A stretch of 64,000 nt of DNA from Ciborinia camelliae (lineage: Eukaryota > Ascomycota > Leotiomycetes > Helotiales > Sclerotiniaceae). Below are positions 48,514 through 63,127 of the stretch, piece after piece (position 1 is the stretch's first letter; every line of letters begins with the position of its first letter). The notes under the pieces were generated by a model. That model searched no databases. It was not told where the DNA came from and saw nothing but the letters and a program-made list of their open reading frames with translations. A program made the translations under genes and the position numbers. The stretch covers positions 2,076,427-2,140,426 of the forward strand of contig JANPYM010000010.1 in the NCBI GenBank assembly GCA_025890175.1, in the 5' to 3' direction.

Positions 48514-49301
48514 ATGAGTTCTTCTTCAAACCCTCATCCCCTCCCCCTCCCCCTGCCCTCCAAATCCCCCCCCTCCTCCTCACCACCCTCCAAAACCAGC
48601 ACTACCCCCTCCCAACCCCCCACTTCCTGCGCCCAATCCTCGCCGCATCCACGCAACAGCCGCGCCCCCCACCCCTCGCGGCCCTCATCGCCACGACCAA
48701 ACATCGAATCCTCTCAACCTCCCTCACCACCCCCTCCTTCCTCTCCCGCGACCAAACCCCCATCCTCCCCCCCAACCTCCGCAACCCCCTCGTCCCAGAA
48801 TCCCGCTTGGACCGCGATATCCCCGTGCAAGTCCTCGATATCCAAGACATCGGCCGCTCCAAAAGCGAGCTCCTGCTCGAGCTCCTGCGCGAAAAAGTTG
48901 GCGAACGTATCAGCGGCCGCGAAGTCATCCGCGTCGTCGATGAAATCGCCGCGCCACATCTCGATCTCGGTTCGTCGGCAAGCACGCAACACGCCCACGT
49001 TTCTGCACCCCCTGGCTCGCGCGGCCCGTTTAAATTGCTCCTGCAAGATCGCGCCGGGGCGTCGATTGATGCGTTTACGCCGCATCCGATGCAGATGCAG
49101 AAGATTGGGTTTCCGCCCGTGATGTATGTGGGCTGTAAGATTATATTGCGGAGGGGTACGAGGGTCTGTAGGGTGTGGTCTGGTTGGAGGCGGACACGTG
49201 TGTCGTGTTGGGGGGGGAGGGTGGAGAGTCTTGAGAGGGGGTGGAGAGAGGGGTTGGAGGAGAGGGTTAGGAGGGAGGTGGAGGGGTTGAGGGATGGGTG
49301 A
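48514..49301 (+). pseudogene. RMI1: RMI1-like gene with homopolymer frameshifts
   Basis: The family-like reading is LTTLQNQHYPLPTPHFLRPIL, LAALIATTKHRILSTSLTTP, RDIPVQVLDIQDIGRSKSEL, LLLELLREKVGERISGREVI, GPFKLLLQDRAGA, KIGFPPVMYVGCKIILRRGTRV and a final LEERVRREVEGLRDG. This matches Rmi1, the OB-fold partner of Sgs1/BLM helicase and Top3 that dissolves Holliday junctions. The only near ATG (48514, MSSSSNPHPLPLPLP) is in another frame; one base seems missing in or near an eight-C run at about 48566-48573. Two compensating single-G changes follow at about 49171 and in the eight-G run near 49210, between which the expected residues lie in a different frame. Either the gene is decaying or the sequence has homopolymer errors. 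Confidence 0.65.
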
Positions 49302-50337
49302 GGGATGGGTGGGAGGTTGGGTGGGAGGTTGGTATTGGTGTTGGTATTGTGGGATGGATGGTATTATGAATGAATATGAATATGAGTATGAGATTTTATA
49401 TCCCGGGTATATTGGAAAGGAAGGAAGAAAGAAAGAAAGAAAGAAAGAAAGTACGCCAATAATGAATGATGATTTCCCAAGACAAAAACCATGAAGTTTC
49501 TATTTCCATCACCATCAATCAACCAACCAACCAACGAATCAAGATTCATCGATATGCCTCCAAGATATCTATAATTAACCATTCACCATTCACCCGCCAT
49601 TCCATCTCCTCCACAAACCACCATATTCATCCATCTATTCCATCCATCCCATCCATCCGTAAACTTTCTCCCTCCCCTCTCTTCTCCCTCCTCATATAAT
49701 ACTATTCAATTTCAATTCATCATCTCACCTCCACCATCTCCACCCAACCCATCCCATCCCATCCATTCATCCAACCCAACCCAATCCAATTCTCTCAATT
49801 CATCCATTCATCCATCCATTCATCTCCTCATCTCATCTCCTACGCATCCGGTATGGTATGGTATTGTATGGTATTACATTGCATTGTATTGCGAGATGAT
49901 ACCAGATCAGATTAGATTAGATTAGACCAGATTAGATGATACCAGATTAGATGATACCAGATCAGATTAGATTAGATGACACCATATCAGATCAGATCAA
50001 GGAAGAGAGGGGGTGTAGGGGGAGTTGGGGGGAGTTGGACACACGATACTAGACGATATGAGACGAGAGAGATGATATTAGACGAGAGAGATGATACGAT
50101 ACGACGATACGAGATGAAATAATAGACAATTGTAATACCTAGGCTAGGCAAGGCAATAGATAATAGAAACTTACTATACTACTATACTACTATACTACTA
50201 GATGATTAGATGACTAGATGATCAGACTACTCCATCTCCATCTTAGTAGAGAAGAGCAGGAAAAGTAACGGGGGAGGGAGAGGATAGACAGCATCTAGAT
50301 AAGGTAAGATAGGAGAGGATAGGACGGTTTTCTAATA

Positions 50338-50540
50338 AAGAGGATAGAGAGGATAGAGAGGATAAAAAGGATAGAGAGGATAGAGAGGATAGAGAGGAGA
50401 GAGAGGATAGAGAGGATAGAGAGGATAGAGAGGATAGACAGCATCTAGGTAAGGTAAGAGAGGATCTCGAGGATCTCGAGGATCTCGAGGATCTCGAGGA
50501 TAGAGAGGATAGAGAGGATAAAGAGGATAGTTCTGATCTC
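50338..50540. repeat. (GGATAGAGA)n / (GGATCTCGA)n minisatellite
   Basis: 9-bp units GGATAGAGA run for about 100 bp, pass through a duplicated linker (cagcatctaggtaaggtaaga), and continue as GGATCTCGA and GGATAGAGA. The linker itself also occurs at 50289-50309. Confidence 0.9.
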
Positions 50541-50625
50541 TAGGATCTCGAGGATAGGGCCTAGGACCTAGATAGGACCTAGGTAAGATAGGTAAGGTAG
50601 GTATGTAAATAGCAAGTGAATTTAT

Positions 50626-50738
50626 ACACACAAAACACACAAAACACACAAACACACAAACACAAAAACACACACAAACACACAAACACACACACACAAA
50701 AACACACACAAACACACAAACACACACACACAAAAACC
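50626..50738. repeat. (ACACAAA)n microsatellite
   Basis: CA-rich repeats of 6-8 bp for about 110 bp. Confidence 0.9.
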
Positions 50739-50873
50739 AAAGCAAACCAAGAAGGAAAAAAAAAAAAAACCAAAAAAGAGCTTATGATAAGTAAAGTAAA
50801 ATAAAGTAAAGTAAAGTAGTGTTGTTGTAGTTGTAGTTGTTGTTGTGGTTGTGGTAAGATGAATCTCATTCAT

Positions 50874-51105
50874 GCCATCCATCCATCCATCCATCCATCC
50901 CAATCCATCCATTCATCCATCCATCCCATCAATCCATTCATCCATCATAATGTCCACCCATCCATCCATCCCATCTCACTTTTTAGCAACAAAACATTAT
51001 CTCAAATGACATCACCCGACAAAGTTTCCACCCACCTATCCACCCATCCATCCATCCATTCATCTGAATCCCATCCCATCCATCCACCCCATCCATCCAC
51101 CCTAT
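50874..51105. repeat. (CATC)n-type interrupted array
   Basis: CCATCCATCC runs interrupted by unique bases, followed at 51113-51150 by an A-rich run with CC interruptions. Confidence 0.85.
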
Positions 51106-51524
51106 AAAATTACGAAAAAAACCAAAAAAAACCAAAAAAAAAAAAAAAACAAATGCTCTCTCCTTTCCTTTCCTTTACCTTATCCTTATCCTTATCATCT
51201 CCGGCTATCCAACTCATATGTAGTATGTGCAAGTTTTACGCTCCATCTCATCTCATCCTATGTTGAATGAGATGCTGGATATTTTGAGCCTCTCTTTCAT
51301 GGCTACACGATTCAAGTGAGAAAAAAAAAAATTGCACCACCAAGTAGGGAGATAATGCCGGTTCAGAAGAGAATATTGAAAGTAGAACCTCAAATCTTTG
51401 AAAAATCAATTACATAAGCACCGCACCCTCTTTCTAGAACCAGTTTGATCATTATTTCAAGATTTCCATTTTTCCAAATAATGCCATGAAGAATATCCGA
51501 AGCAAGTTAGAAATCAAGGCAAGT

Positions 51525-52798
<1,274 letters not shown>

Positions 52799-55700
52799 GG
52801 TGTGATGATGGTTATATGAAGAAAGAAGATCGTATACTGTGAAGGCGAAGAACTGGAGACTTGTCTACCAGTTATACACAGAGGATAAATAGCTTCGCTG
52901 AATGATTACAGAAATAAACAGTAAGAACCAGAGTCAAATAATGCTATTTTTGTTGTAAATAGACGTGCAGAAGCTCAGGAACTTTCTTTGTTGTCGTTTG
53001 TTGTTCCAAGAGATATCAAAGCCACTTGGGTATGGGTTGATTCACACTTTTTTGAACCTTGTCTCCAATATTCTTTCAGCTGCAAGACTTTCTTTTCTTC
53101 TGATATAAATTGCTCTGGAAAGCTAGATGTGTATAAAGACAACAAGCTATTGATTCGATGAATGTATGAATTGAATAACGGTAGGTGAATGTGAATCCCC
53201 TTCTTGCGCTCGGTCCTGTTGAATAGGTAAAGAATAGCTTCAGCTTGTCGCAGCTTTGATATCAGTCTAGGAGAGTCGTAGCTTCCAGAATATAACTAGC
53301 TGGAATGATCTAATATTGAAGAAAATCTGTGGAAGAGTTGTCGAAACTTGGTTTATCTATATTAACGAAGGATAGAATCAGCATTTCTGATTCTATGTTG
53401 GTTGGATCGGGATTTCGCAAATCCTTCTCCTATTTTGAGACCGACCTCATCAAAGTTCCCAAGCTTCCAGAATAATGGAATGGGATACTTCTTTTCACAA
53501 ATGCTCAAATTTGGATGTGATGATTGAAGACAATTCATCCAATATATTTAACTGTTGAGAGGGAGGTATGCTGTACCTGTAATGTTTTTGAATATTTGTT
53601 CCAGACCAAGATGTTCAGAATGCCCCGCTACAAGGATGAGGTTTCTTTTTCCAATATTTCCAGTTTCGATCTAAGGTTGAACTCCGACCAAGTTGTTGGA
53701 GAGTCAAGAATTATGTGAGAAGAAAATAGAAGAGGTAAAACTTCAGATGAAAAAATCAGGCGGGAGAGGATAAGAGGGCAAGAAATTTAGGAATACGCCT
53801 CTCCTCTTTTCCAAGTAGAAATGGGAATGGGGTCTTTGGTAGAGTAGTGGGTTGGTGAATGGAGAGTGGTGAGTGGTGAGTGGTGTTGTTGATGTTAAAA
53901 GCACGGCTGCACGGGTAACTTGATAACTTGATAGCGGTTGGTACTAGTGGTGGTTTTGGGTGAGGGGGAAAAGCTCTTAGTGTCGATGTTGATTGGCAGC
54001 TTACTTGATCATTTAAGTGGAGATGAGATGGGATAGGATAAAATCTGGATGATAGACCGGACCAGGTCAAAGGTCAAAAGTCAAAATCAAAATTCAGGGA
54101 CAACGGTTAGGTAGCTGAGGAACTTAGGATTCAGGGACTTGGGATATCCGAAAAGATCTAAACCAATTTAAAAACTAGATCCAGAGGGAGGTAGATCAAG
54201 GGAGGTAGATCAACGTAGGTAGATCAAGTTAGGTAAAATGAATAATTATTCCAAAGGAAAGACTGACATGAGATGCAGAGTAGACAAACTCAGACTAACT
54301 CAGACTTCAATCATGTGAAAACATTAACCTACAATTAGATGAATATCTACAGGAAACTCTTGAGGATGGATGATATGATTGATATATTGATATGAAGAAC
54401 ACTAGCACTGGATATTTATATATACTGTACATACAGTACCTATTTATATACACCTACGATATGGTTTCAAAGTCAAGTCCATGTGTCCAGCTACAGCATT
54501 TTGTAGCTATAAATACTTACCTACCTACCTAGGTACTACCTAGTATATCCATATAGTATGGATACCAAGTAGGTATGTACATCTCAATCAACAGATCAAA
54601 GAATCCTCCCCCTCATAGAGGAGAATACCTAAAGTATATCTCATGAACCTCATCACATGGACCATCAAAATATAAATATAAATAGCTATGAATTTTCCTC
54701 TCCTACCGTTAGCTTTACCTTTTCCCCTTTCCTTTCCTTCCCTTCCCTTCCCATCTATTCCATCCCATCCCATCCATCCCAAATTCCCCAACTAAAATCA
54801 AAGTCCAAGTAACTGGCTATGAACAAAAAGGACCCCACCCCACCACCCGTGAACATTTACTAACTAATAATACGTACCTCCATTCTTCCATCTAAGCGCC
54901 CACCCGTCCTTTCCCTTTCCTTGAAACCTACCTATCATCCAGCTGCAATCCATCCCATCACACCAAATCTTTTTCCTCTACGCCGTACATTGACAGCCTC
55001 AAACCAATACAGTATCTCACACAAGTTACACCCACGAGATAGATAGATGGATGGCAAGATGGATGGCAAATGAAATGAAATTATTCGCGTTTGTTTCATA
55101 TGGTGATTGTTGGTATTGGTATTGGTATGGGTATTATTGCAGTATCTACCTTTTGTTAAACCAATCGTTGTCGTTATCACCATTACCATCACCATCATCA
55201 ATTTTTATCTTTTAATAGAAGTTATATATCCGGGTAGGTAGGTATCTAAGTATATATAGATACCTATATAGGCCCTATATATATATATATATTTCCTTAC
55301 GACTCACAATATCGATATCTACCCACCCACCTACCCACCTATCTACCTACCTACCTACAATACTCAATACTCGAGTACAGTATATATGCACATACCATAC
55401 CAAACCATTAGTAACTACCTACCTAGGTAGGTACACATATTATTACTATTATTACCTAAATCCCCATAAGTCCCCAGTGTACCTATACCTAAGCAAGCAT
55501 GAGCACAAGCAAAGCTCGAGCTCGAGCTTGAGATGGATTAAAGCCTGAGGGATGAAGCGCTGAGGGATGATGCACTGAGGATCCATTATGATTCATGATT
55601 TATGAATTATGAATTGTGATCTGCGTTTCCATATAGGTACTAGGTACATACATACAGGTATATGTATAGGTAGGTAGGTGTACATGTAGGTATATATATA

Positions 55701-56816
55701 TATATATGCTTGGATCATATATACATCGCTAAGTTTGTACGAATGGAGTAAAATATTCACATTGATATTGATATTCGCACGAACGAAAGAGAGAGAGAGA
55801 TTTATTATTATCTGGTTTTTTTTCTACTTTGTAAATACTAGGTAGGTAGCTAAGTATCTATCTTCCTTAGGTATTCGGTGGGTACCTATCTATACCTCCA
55901 GAATCCAGTCCAGAATCCAGAGTTATACAACCCAGCCTTTCTTTTCCTTTCATACTGCTGCATCTAGGTAGATAACTATTCGAGAGAAAAAAAAACCATA
56001 TCAAGTATCTTATGAATATCTTATATCTCATCTTATATCTTATATATAAATTAATACATATCTATCGATCTACCTACCGAGATAAATAAATCTATCATCT
56101 CTATTCCATCTCATAATCCCTATCCCATCCCATCCATTACCCTTCGTAGTTAAACTAGCCTGGACCTATACCTCTACCTATATCTACACCTAGACCCCCC
56201 CCCAAAAATAAAAAAAAATAAAAAATAGAAATAAAAATAAAAATCGAAAAATTCCCACACTACCTACCTACCTACCTACTACCTACCTACCGTAGGTATG
56301 TATATCCGGACCCTAAATCCTGATCTTTTTTGAGGGATTGATCATTTGATATAAAAAAGATAGTGTAGATGAGATACATCATCCATCTATCCATCCGTGA
56401 CCTTGGGTAAGTATACCAACCTATATCCATCCACAACCAACACCTACCTACCTCCCTACCTACAACCTACCTAACTATAATTCACATGAACCCTCAAGGA
56501 TCTACATACCTACATACCTACCTACTATCTACTAAATAAACATGATATGATATGACATCTCTCTTCTAACATCTCTTCTTTAACATCTCTTCTTTAACAT
56601 TTCTAATATCTTTAATATATATATATATATATTATATATAACCCTCCCTACCTCCCTCCCTCTCTCCCTCTCCCTCCCTACCTCCTCCATATACACCTCC
56701 ATCCATACATCCACAAGTTTTTGATCCATAAGTTTTCAATCCCCCACCAACAGCAACAGCAACAGCAACATACACATAAACATTAATAATGCCAATCCCA
56801 AATCCAATATACAAAC

Positions 56817-56847
<31 letters not shown>

Positions 56848-57753
56848 TATATATACACATATATATACACATACACATATATATACACATACACATATAT
56901 ATACACATATATATACACATACACATACATATACACATATATATATACATACATATACATATACACATACACATATACACAATACCATATTACCTTAATA
57001 CCTTAATACCTAATACCTTAATACCTAATACTTTAATATCATAATACCTTACCTTAATACCTTAATACCATATTACCATATTACCTTAATATCTTACCTT
57101 ACCCAACAAGTCCAGTAAACCAAGTCCGGCAAATTCGCAAACCAAACAAATCAAATCAAATCCAACAAACCAAAAAAAGTTCACATCAAGTCCCTACTTT
57201 TTACCAATCAAGTTCAATCAACTTCAAAAAAAAAGAAAAAAAAAGAACAAGAGAAGAATTTCATTTGTGATATGAATCAAATCAAATCAAATCAAATTAA
57301 TTCACCGGGGGAAAAAAGCCCCCCTCCCCCGCAATCAACCCAATCAACCCAACCCACCCTTCCCTACCCTACCCTACCTACTGTATCAGCTGCGCAAAGT
57401 ACCTAATCAGAAGAAGCCTAAGCCTTAGCGTATAAATTAATGCCTCCCTTCTCCCTTCTCCCCTCTTCCCTTCCCTTCCCTTCCCTCCTCTGCCTCCCCT
57501 CCTCTCCCTCCCCTCCTTCCTCTCCATAAATGTATTCATGAATCCCTTCACTCCTACGATCCCACGTCTTTTTTTTTCAATCCCCCTCCCCCCCTTTTTT
57601 CCTCCCGTCCACCAAACTAATATTCATTCATTCTCTCCTTCCCTATTCATTCAATTGTCCATCGATCCAATCCCTCACACCACACCACACCACCTATTCT
57701 TTCCTTTCCTTTCCTTTCCTCTCCCCTCCTATCCTTTCCTCCCCTCCATCCAT
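52799..57753. other. Long intergenic region, MAP kinase to SEC24
   Basis: Five kb without a supported gene. The part next to the MAP kinase (to about 54.1 kb) is ordinary promoter-like sequence. Beyond it come dense TACC/GGTA tetranucleotides (54515-54550, 55205-55260, 55318-55440, 55610-55700, 56260-56300, 56440-56530), the TACACATATA array and CTTTCC runs (about 57700-57740). All open frames here are low-complexity. Confidence 0.55.
56815..56992. repeat. (ACACATATATAT)n array
   Basis: Alternating purine-pyrimidine CA/TA repeats for about 175 bp, made of TACACA and TATATA blocks. Such sequence can adopt left-handed or cruciform structure, and apparent open frames on both strands are repeat artefacts. 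Confidence 0.93.
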
Positions 57754-60662
57754 TTAAGAACTAACCTTCTCCCTCATCATCCCCATCCACTGTTGAAAGC
57801 TCATTCCCTGATCCGCCCTATCCTCCACCAATAGCGTCTGAGCCCACAATTTCAAACTAGGTTCACCATCCTCGCGGACCACATACAAATGTGGCACCAC
57901 AATGCTACCCACACCTCTACTCCTATAATCCCTCGCCTTTTGGAAGACATTTCGTACCCTCTCACTAAAATCATTATCCAATTCCGGTAAAGTGGCCTTG
58001 CCAACCTTGAGCTTCGATCGATCCGAAATATCAAAGACATCGGCGAGAAGTTGTGGAACGGCATCGCGGCCTACCCACAAGAATTGGGTTTGACCATCGT
58101 CGATGAGGTAGAGACCGAATGGGACGAGTCGTTCAGAGGAGAGGTTCATAGGGGGTGGAAGGACGATTTGATTGGTTTCTGGGTCGGGGATACCGGCATT
58201 ATCTGGCATGTCATGTAATGAGTAAAGACGTGGATAGATGTACTGCATCAAAAGTGGAAGAGGAAGTGTAGACAATTGGCAAAGAGCCGCTGATCTCAGA
58301 TCCGAAGGGATTTGAGCCGATTTTCGAAGTCCAACGTTCTTGATAAGACCAAGGAATAAAACGGGTAAACCACGGAGGTTGGCTGGGAATTGAAGTCCAC
58401 CACCTCCCATGTTTCCACCCGCAAGCTCCTTCTTGAAAGTTTGGAGAAGCTCAATTAATTTCGATTGAAGGGCTTCACGTGCAGGCTCAAGTCCACCACT
58501 CAATGCACGTTCAACAGCCTTGTGACTGAAGTAAGTAGTGATCGCACATTGATCAGCTGATGCATAAACATCTTGAAGAGTAGTAGTTGTGGGTAATGTC
58601 AAAGTCATGACCCTGATACGACGTTCCCCATTACTCGTGGTATGTAAGACGGCAGTTTGCATGCAAACAAAGTTTTTCGTGAGAGACTCATCGATGGCGA
58701 CTTCAACAACATAGCTTTGATCGCGAGGGAAGGCTGGGAAGGCACAGAGATCCGAACTTCGGTTGAAGAAGTTACCATAGAAAGTACTCATTCGGAGACC
58801 AGTGGTAGCACGAACACGTAACACTGCCTCGAGACCAATCTCAGCAGATAGGTAATCACTGAACTCTGTAGCGAATTTGATCGCATCCTCGCTTCTTCCA
58901 GCGTTCCATCCTGGGTAGAAATAGGTTTGTCCACCAGTATATCTTGGAAGGTTGCTGAGAGAAGCAACATCCTGATATTGTGACGAGAATAAGAACATAT
59001 CAATAGAAACTTGGTTCTTGGAACATTCCACCGCAAAACTCTTGTAGAAGCTGTTGGCCGTTTGCAATAAGCTACTCTCCTTTGAGGTACCCAATAACTT
59101 CTTATCCTCACGCATCTCTAATTTGCCATATCCAATATTAGGTAATGAAGCAGTTATGACAACAATCTTTCCACCAAGAGGAGAGATAAGTTTGTGACCA
59201 GCACGAAGAGCTGATCCCATACACGATCCATTGTTTGTATTGGTCTGGAACATTTGAGGAAGAGTCATGAGGAATTTCTCAACATTCAACCTGCACTCAG
59301 ACAATGGAACCAATAGCTCTTGAGGAACTGGAAGGAAAGGCTCATCCAAGTCACTAACAACAAGCATATTGGTGTCTCCGTTTTCTTCCGTGTCTTTGGG
59401 AACTTGGAAGTAATGTAAGCTGGAATCTACAGCCATAAATCCAACTCTTGTTCTTCGATCCGCATTTGGTATCCTGTTAAGACTGTCGAGAATGGTTCTG
59501 GCGCTGGTAGCTAACAAGCCACAAGATACAGAAGCAAAACTGACATCAAACAAGAAAAGATAGACGAGTGGTTGTGGAGGTCTAACCATATATTCCTGTG
59601 GTGCGACAAATTCCACAACTGCGTGGTTAAGCTCTGGTCTCAGCCATCGATCAACACTCTTTTGTGCAGCAGCATCCCAGTCAAAAGCCTGTGGAACATC
59701 ATTTGTGAGGTTACACATATTACATCTCCATCTGTGACCGTGATCGAGGAATGAGACGTATGGATTGATGTATGAACGACATCTTCTACAGCGTGAAATG
59801 ACTTGATCTTGAACAACTGGCACTGGATCATCGACATCGTGCAATGAAGTATATGGTTGTATGACTAATGCGAAAGGAAGTTTTGATTTCTTAAGCAGAG
59901 AATTGGTTGTAGGAACGGCATTCAAAGTCGATCGAACATATTTTGATGGACAATTCGCATCTGGGGAAGGGGTAACACTTGACTATTTATTCATTAGCTT
60001 GACATCCCACAAAATACACCTCCTGTGCTTACATTTGGAGGTAAAATAATTGGAGGAGGAGGTAAATCCAACTCTGCAACATTGAAAGGTTGATTGATGA
60101 GATCCGTAGCATAAAGCTGATTCAAAGCAACCTGGGCTGCAGCACCAGGACGAGCTTGAGCTGCGATAGGTTGTTGTGGTCCACCCATTCCCATCTGTCC
60201 CATCCCCTGTGTAATTCCCGCTACACCAGGAGTAATAGGTGCACCTGGACCCGGGTATCCAGCATCAGGAGGTTGATAGCCCCCCACACCGCCGCCATAT
60301 TGAGGTTGAGCGAAACCCCCTTGAGGTGCCCCAACCATGCCACCCTGTGGAGCTCCGTATGCAGCTGCGGGATCTGGTTGTGCTTGGTAGCCGCCATATG
60401 CAGCGGGTGCTTGTGCGGGTTGGAATTGAGCACCGCCATGTGTTTGTCCTCCGAGAGCCGAATTCGCACCTTGTCCGAAATCATAAGCTTGTGTCGCATA
60501 ACCCCTCTTCTTCTTCTTTCCTGCATCTGCTCCTGGGTGTCCAGCTTGTAGTGGGGGAGATGTCGCTGATTGCTCAAAGCCTGGTTGGGCGGGACTTTGT
60601 TGTGCGTATGGATCTTGAGGGGGGTAAGCTTGGCCCGGATATCCATCTTGTGGTGCCGCCAT
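57754..60662 (-). CDS. SEC24: COPII coat cargo adaptor SEC24
   Basis: Exons 60662-60033 and 59982-57754 join in phase 0 to 952 aa; start [16 protein letters not shown]. The N-terminal about 170 residues are Pro/Gln/Gly/Ala-rich and disordered. After the intron come [20 protein letters not shown] and the zinc finger [11 protein letters not shown]...CNMC. Next is the trunk domain ([51 protein letters not shown]), followed by the beta-barrel and helical regions. The gelsolin-like domain closes with [21 protein letters not shown]24 binds SEC23 and selects cargo for ER exit. Only one intron is needed to restore the conserved sequence. Confidence 0.96.
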
Positions 60663-61556
60663 ATTTGCTCTCGTTTTAATTCTCTACAACTTTTTGTAAG
60701 TTCAAGATGTGCTGCAATGGCGCCAGAAGATTAATCGTCGGCCTTGAAAGCTAGATATTGTATTGTTCGTGGGTGTAGGTCGAGTATGGAAACTGTCAAG
60801 TCAAACCCCAAGCTTAGAACTCTTGAATCTGTTTATGTACAGTAGTTTCAAGGAACACGTTGCGAAGAAAGTCCTCCCTAGGCAGATGAGATCCGAACAG
60901 ATTGAAAAAACCAGAGACAATTTAAAATAAGAGGGATTTGAAGATTATGATATGATCAAGTCACTCAAGACATTGATTGATTTTTGTATGATATGGGATA
61001 AAAAGGTTGAGATTCCAAAGTTTGGTCTACCTAATAGTAATAGTACTGTATCTTAAAAACGAATCCTGGCCTTTTGGCTTTCACCATGTAAGTGCTCACC
61101 ACTCACCACCAACCACCAAGCACCAGCCACAGATCACCGACCACCGACCACCGACCACCACCGCCACCGCCACCGAACTGCCCTCACCCGTTTTGAGGGT
61201 TGTCCCGCATTATCACGTGCCGTTCCCGGACAGGCATGTTTCATAATGGTCCAACGTTATCTTGGTTAAATGCTGGGTTAAATGCTGGGTTAAATGCTGG
61301 GCTATCATTTTTAAGCTATGACTGGACCCTACATATGGAAAATCACAAATTGAAACCCCAGCCTCAATATGCTGCGCAATCCAAAATCCCTCCCCTCCAC
61401 CTCCATAACCAAGCCGCGCCGCCTTTGAAGGATTAAAATATAAACTCAACTCTCCTCTTCTCATCTCTTCATCTAAAATTTATCAATTGTTTTGTCAATT
61501 TAAAAGACAAAGAAAGATTCATCTATATTCCTGAAATTCAATTCAAAGAACTAACA
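60663..61556. other. Divergent upstream region SEC24 / small membrane protein
   Basis: About 0.9 kb. It includes CACCGACCACCG repeats (61090-61180) and three copies of TAAATGCTGGG (61266-61305). No gene supported. Confidence 0.45.
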
Positions 61557-62129
61557 ATGTCTTGGGGATCTTCATCAAAACCCCCTCCACCACCCCGCTC
61601 TTCTTTAAGGTATGTAGAGAGAAGTATATTTCTTTGTCTCTAAACTTTGTCTTCAAACTTTGCCTTCACATCCCTTCTCTTTTACCACCGACCAATAAAT
61701 AAATCCACCATTTCCTTAATCCTCTTCTCTCTCACATCAATCAATCAAATATGTGAAACTATATCAAACCCATCACTAACCATGAATCCCTTCAACAACA
61801 GCAAGCTCCTCCCCCTCCTAATCTTTCTCATCGTCATTGGCGTACTCGCCTTCATCGGCTACCAGGTCTACCTCATCACCCAACAAGTATCCAAATCCGC
61901 CTCGGATAAAATGGCCTCAAAGAATGTTTCATTCAGTAAAGATGGTCTCAAAGTGGGAGTCAAAGAGATGAAAAATGAGAGTTACGTGGATAAAACCCAA
62001 GGGTTCTTGGTCAAGGCTTGGAATTTAAGTAGTTGGCCTGCGTATCAATCAAGGCTTGGATGGGGAAAGGAAACCGGGAATGGAAATGGAAATGGGAATG
62101 GTGGAAGAGTTGAAGCTAGGAAACCGTGA
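61557..62129 (+). CDS. Small single-pass membrane protein, unknown function
   Basis: Exons 61557-61609 and 61802-62129 join in frame to 126 aa: MSWGSSSKPPPPPRSSL, then SKLLPLLIFLIVIGVLAFIG. The intron has donor GTATGT, a perfect branch site CTAAC at 61776-61780 and acceptor ACAG at 61801. The first exon is a short proline-rich head; one hydrophobic helix (about 20-42) is followed by a polar tail with KNVSFSKDGLKVGVKEM, an SSWPAY motif and a Gly-Asn repeat near the end. An alternative start at 61782 (MNPFNNSKLL) would skip the head. No family is recognised. The topology suggests a small tail- or signal-anchored protein. Confidence 0.7.
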
Positions 62130-63127
62130 GTTTGACCAGGTCTTATTTTTCTTTGAAATGCGCCGCGAGAGGAAGGAGGAGGGAGGCGTGGATTATGCAT
62201 GACAATTTTGCTTCCATCCTTCAACTTACTCTTATTTTTACTCTTCCCATCCTCCTTATTTTCAAAATTCACACGCGCCCGCCAAGCATGCAAGAGGAAA
62301 ATTGCTGACAATATAATTTCCCCATCCAGATATTCCCGTTCCTCATCCAGCAAATAAGATTCAACTTCACGCATCCATACATACCCCCAATCCAATCTAT
62401 TTCTTCGCATATGTATTACCTACCTATCATACACATTTCGTATTCCCATTCTCATTACAGGACTTCCTCAGGAATTAGAGGGTATTGCAGTTTTCAAGCT
62501 CAATAAATCTAGCTTTGATATAGCTATGCAAAACAGAGGGTGTGAAATTTGGGGGACGGATGGTGCGGGTTCACCAGATCATTTCTCATATACCTACCTA
62601 TCTACCTAGTACCTACCTATCTACCCACAGAGTATCTACTTTTGTTTCCAGGTTATTTCATTTCATCTCGTCATGATACATGGGTACAGGGTATCAAAAG
62701 ATTTACTTGCAAGTCTACGTTGCTCTTGTTGCTGGGTCTAGATTACTTGATTGCTTGCTTGCTTGTTTGCTGGTTTGTTTGCTGGTTTCTTTCTTTCTTT
62801 CTAGGCTATCACGTTCTGGTTATTAAATGATACTCTCTCTCTCTATCTCACATCTGGAATTTCTCTGAGAGATCATATTGCTGGGATAATATAAGTCAAT
62901 TTATAATTCATATCTAGGTACCTACATACATGGGTATTCAGGTACTAATGAATGATTTTTCTTGTAATTGTATATGCACCGAGAGTTTAAAAAGTTCATG
63001 AATGTAATGATGTGAGATTAGGTATATACTGTAATATAATGGATATAATGGATATACCCGTATCTTTTTTGATGGCTAGGTTTAAATACCTACCTACCTA
63101 TCTATCTATCTGTCTGTCTGTATAGTA

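Larger units (their letters stand above)
49302..51524. other. Repeat-dense intergenic region
   Basis: 2.2 kb of simple sequence: GGGTGGGAGGTT at 49307-49335, GAAA repeats (about 49424-49450), CCATC/CATT series (49620-49830), AGATTAG/ACCAG repeats (49905-49990), the GGATAGAGA array, CACAAA arrays and CATCC arrays. No gene is supported; the open frames are by-products of repeats. Confidence 0.6.

Noticed and set aside
50579..50912. Cys/Val-rich minus-strand frames suggesting membrane proteins
   Set aside because: They are translations of the CACAAA microsatellite.
56632..56998. Tyr/Val- and Thr/His-repeat frames on both strands
   Set aside because: Both strands are open because the CA/TA array lacks stop codons in those phases; not genes.
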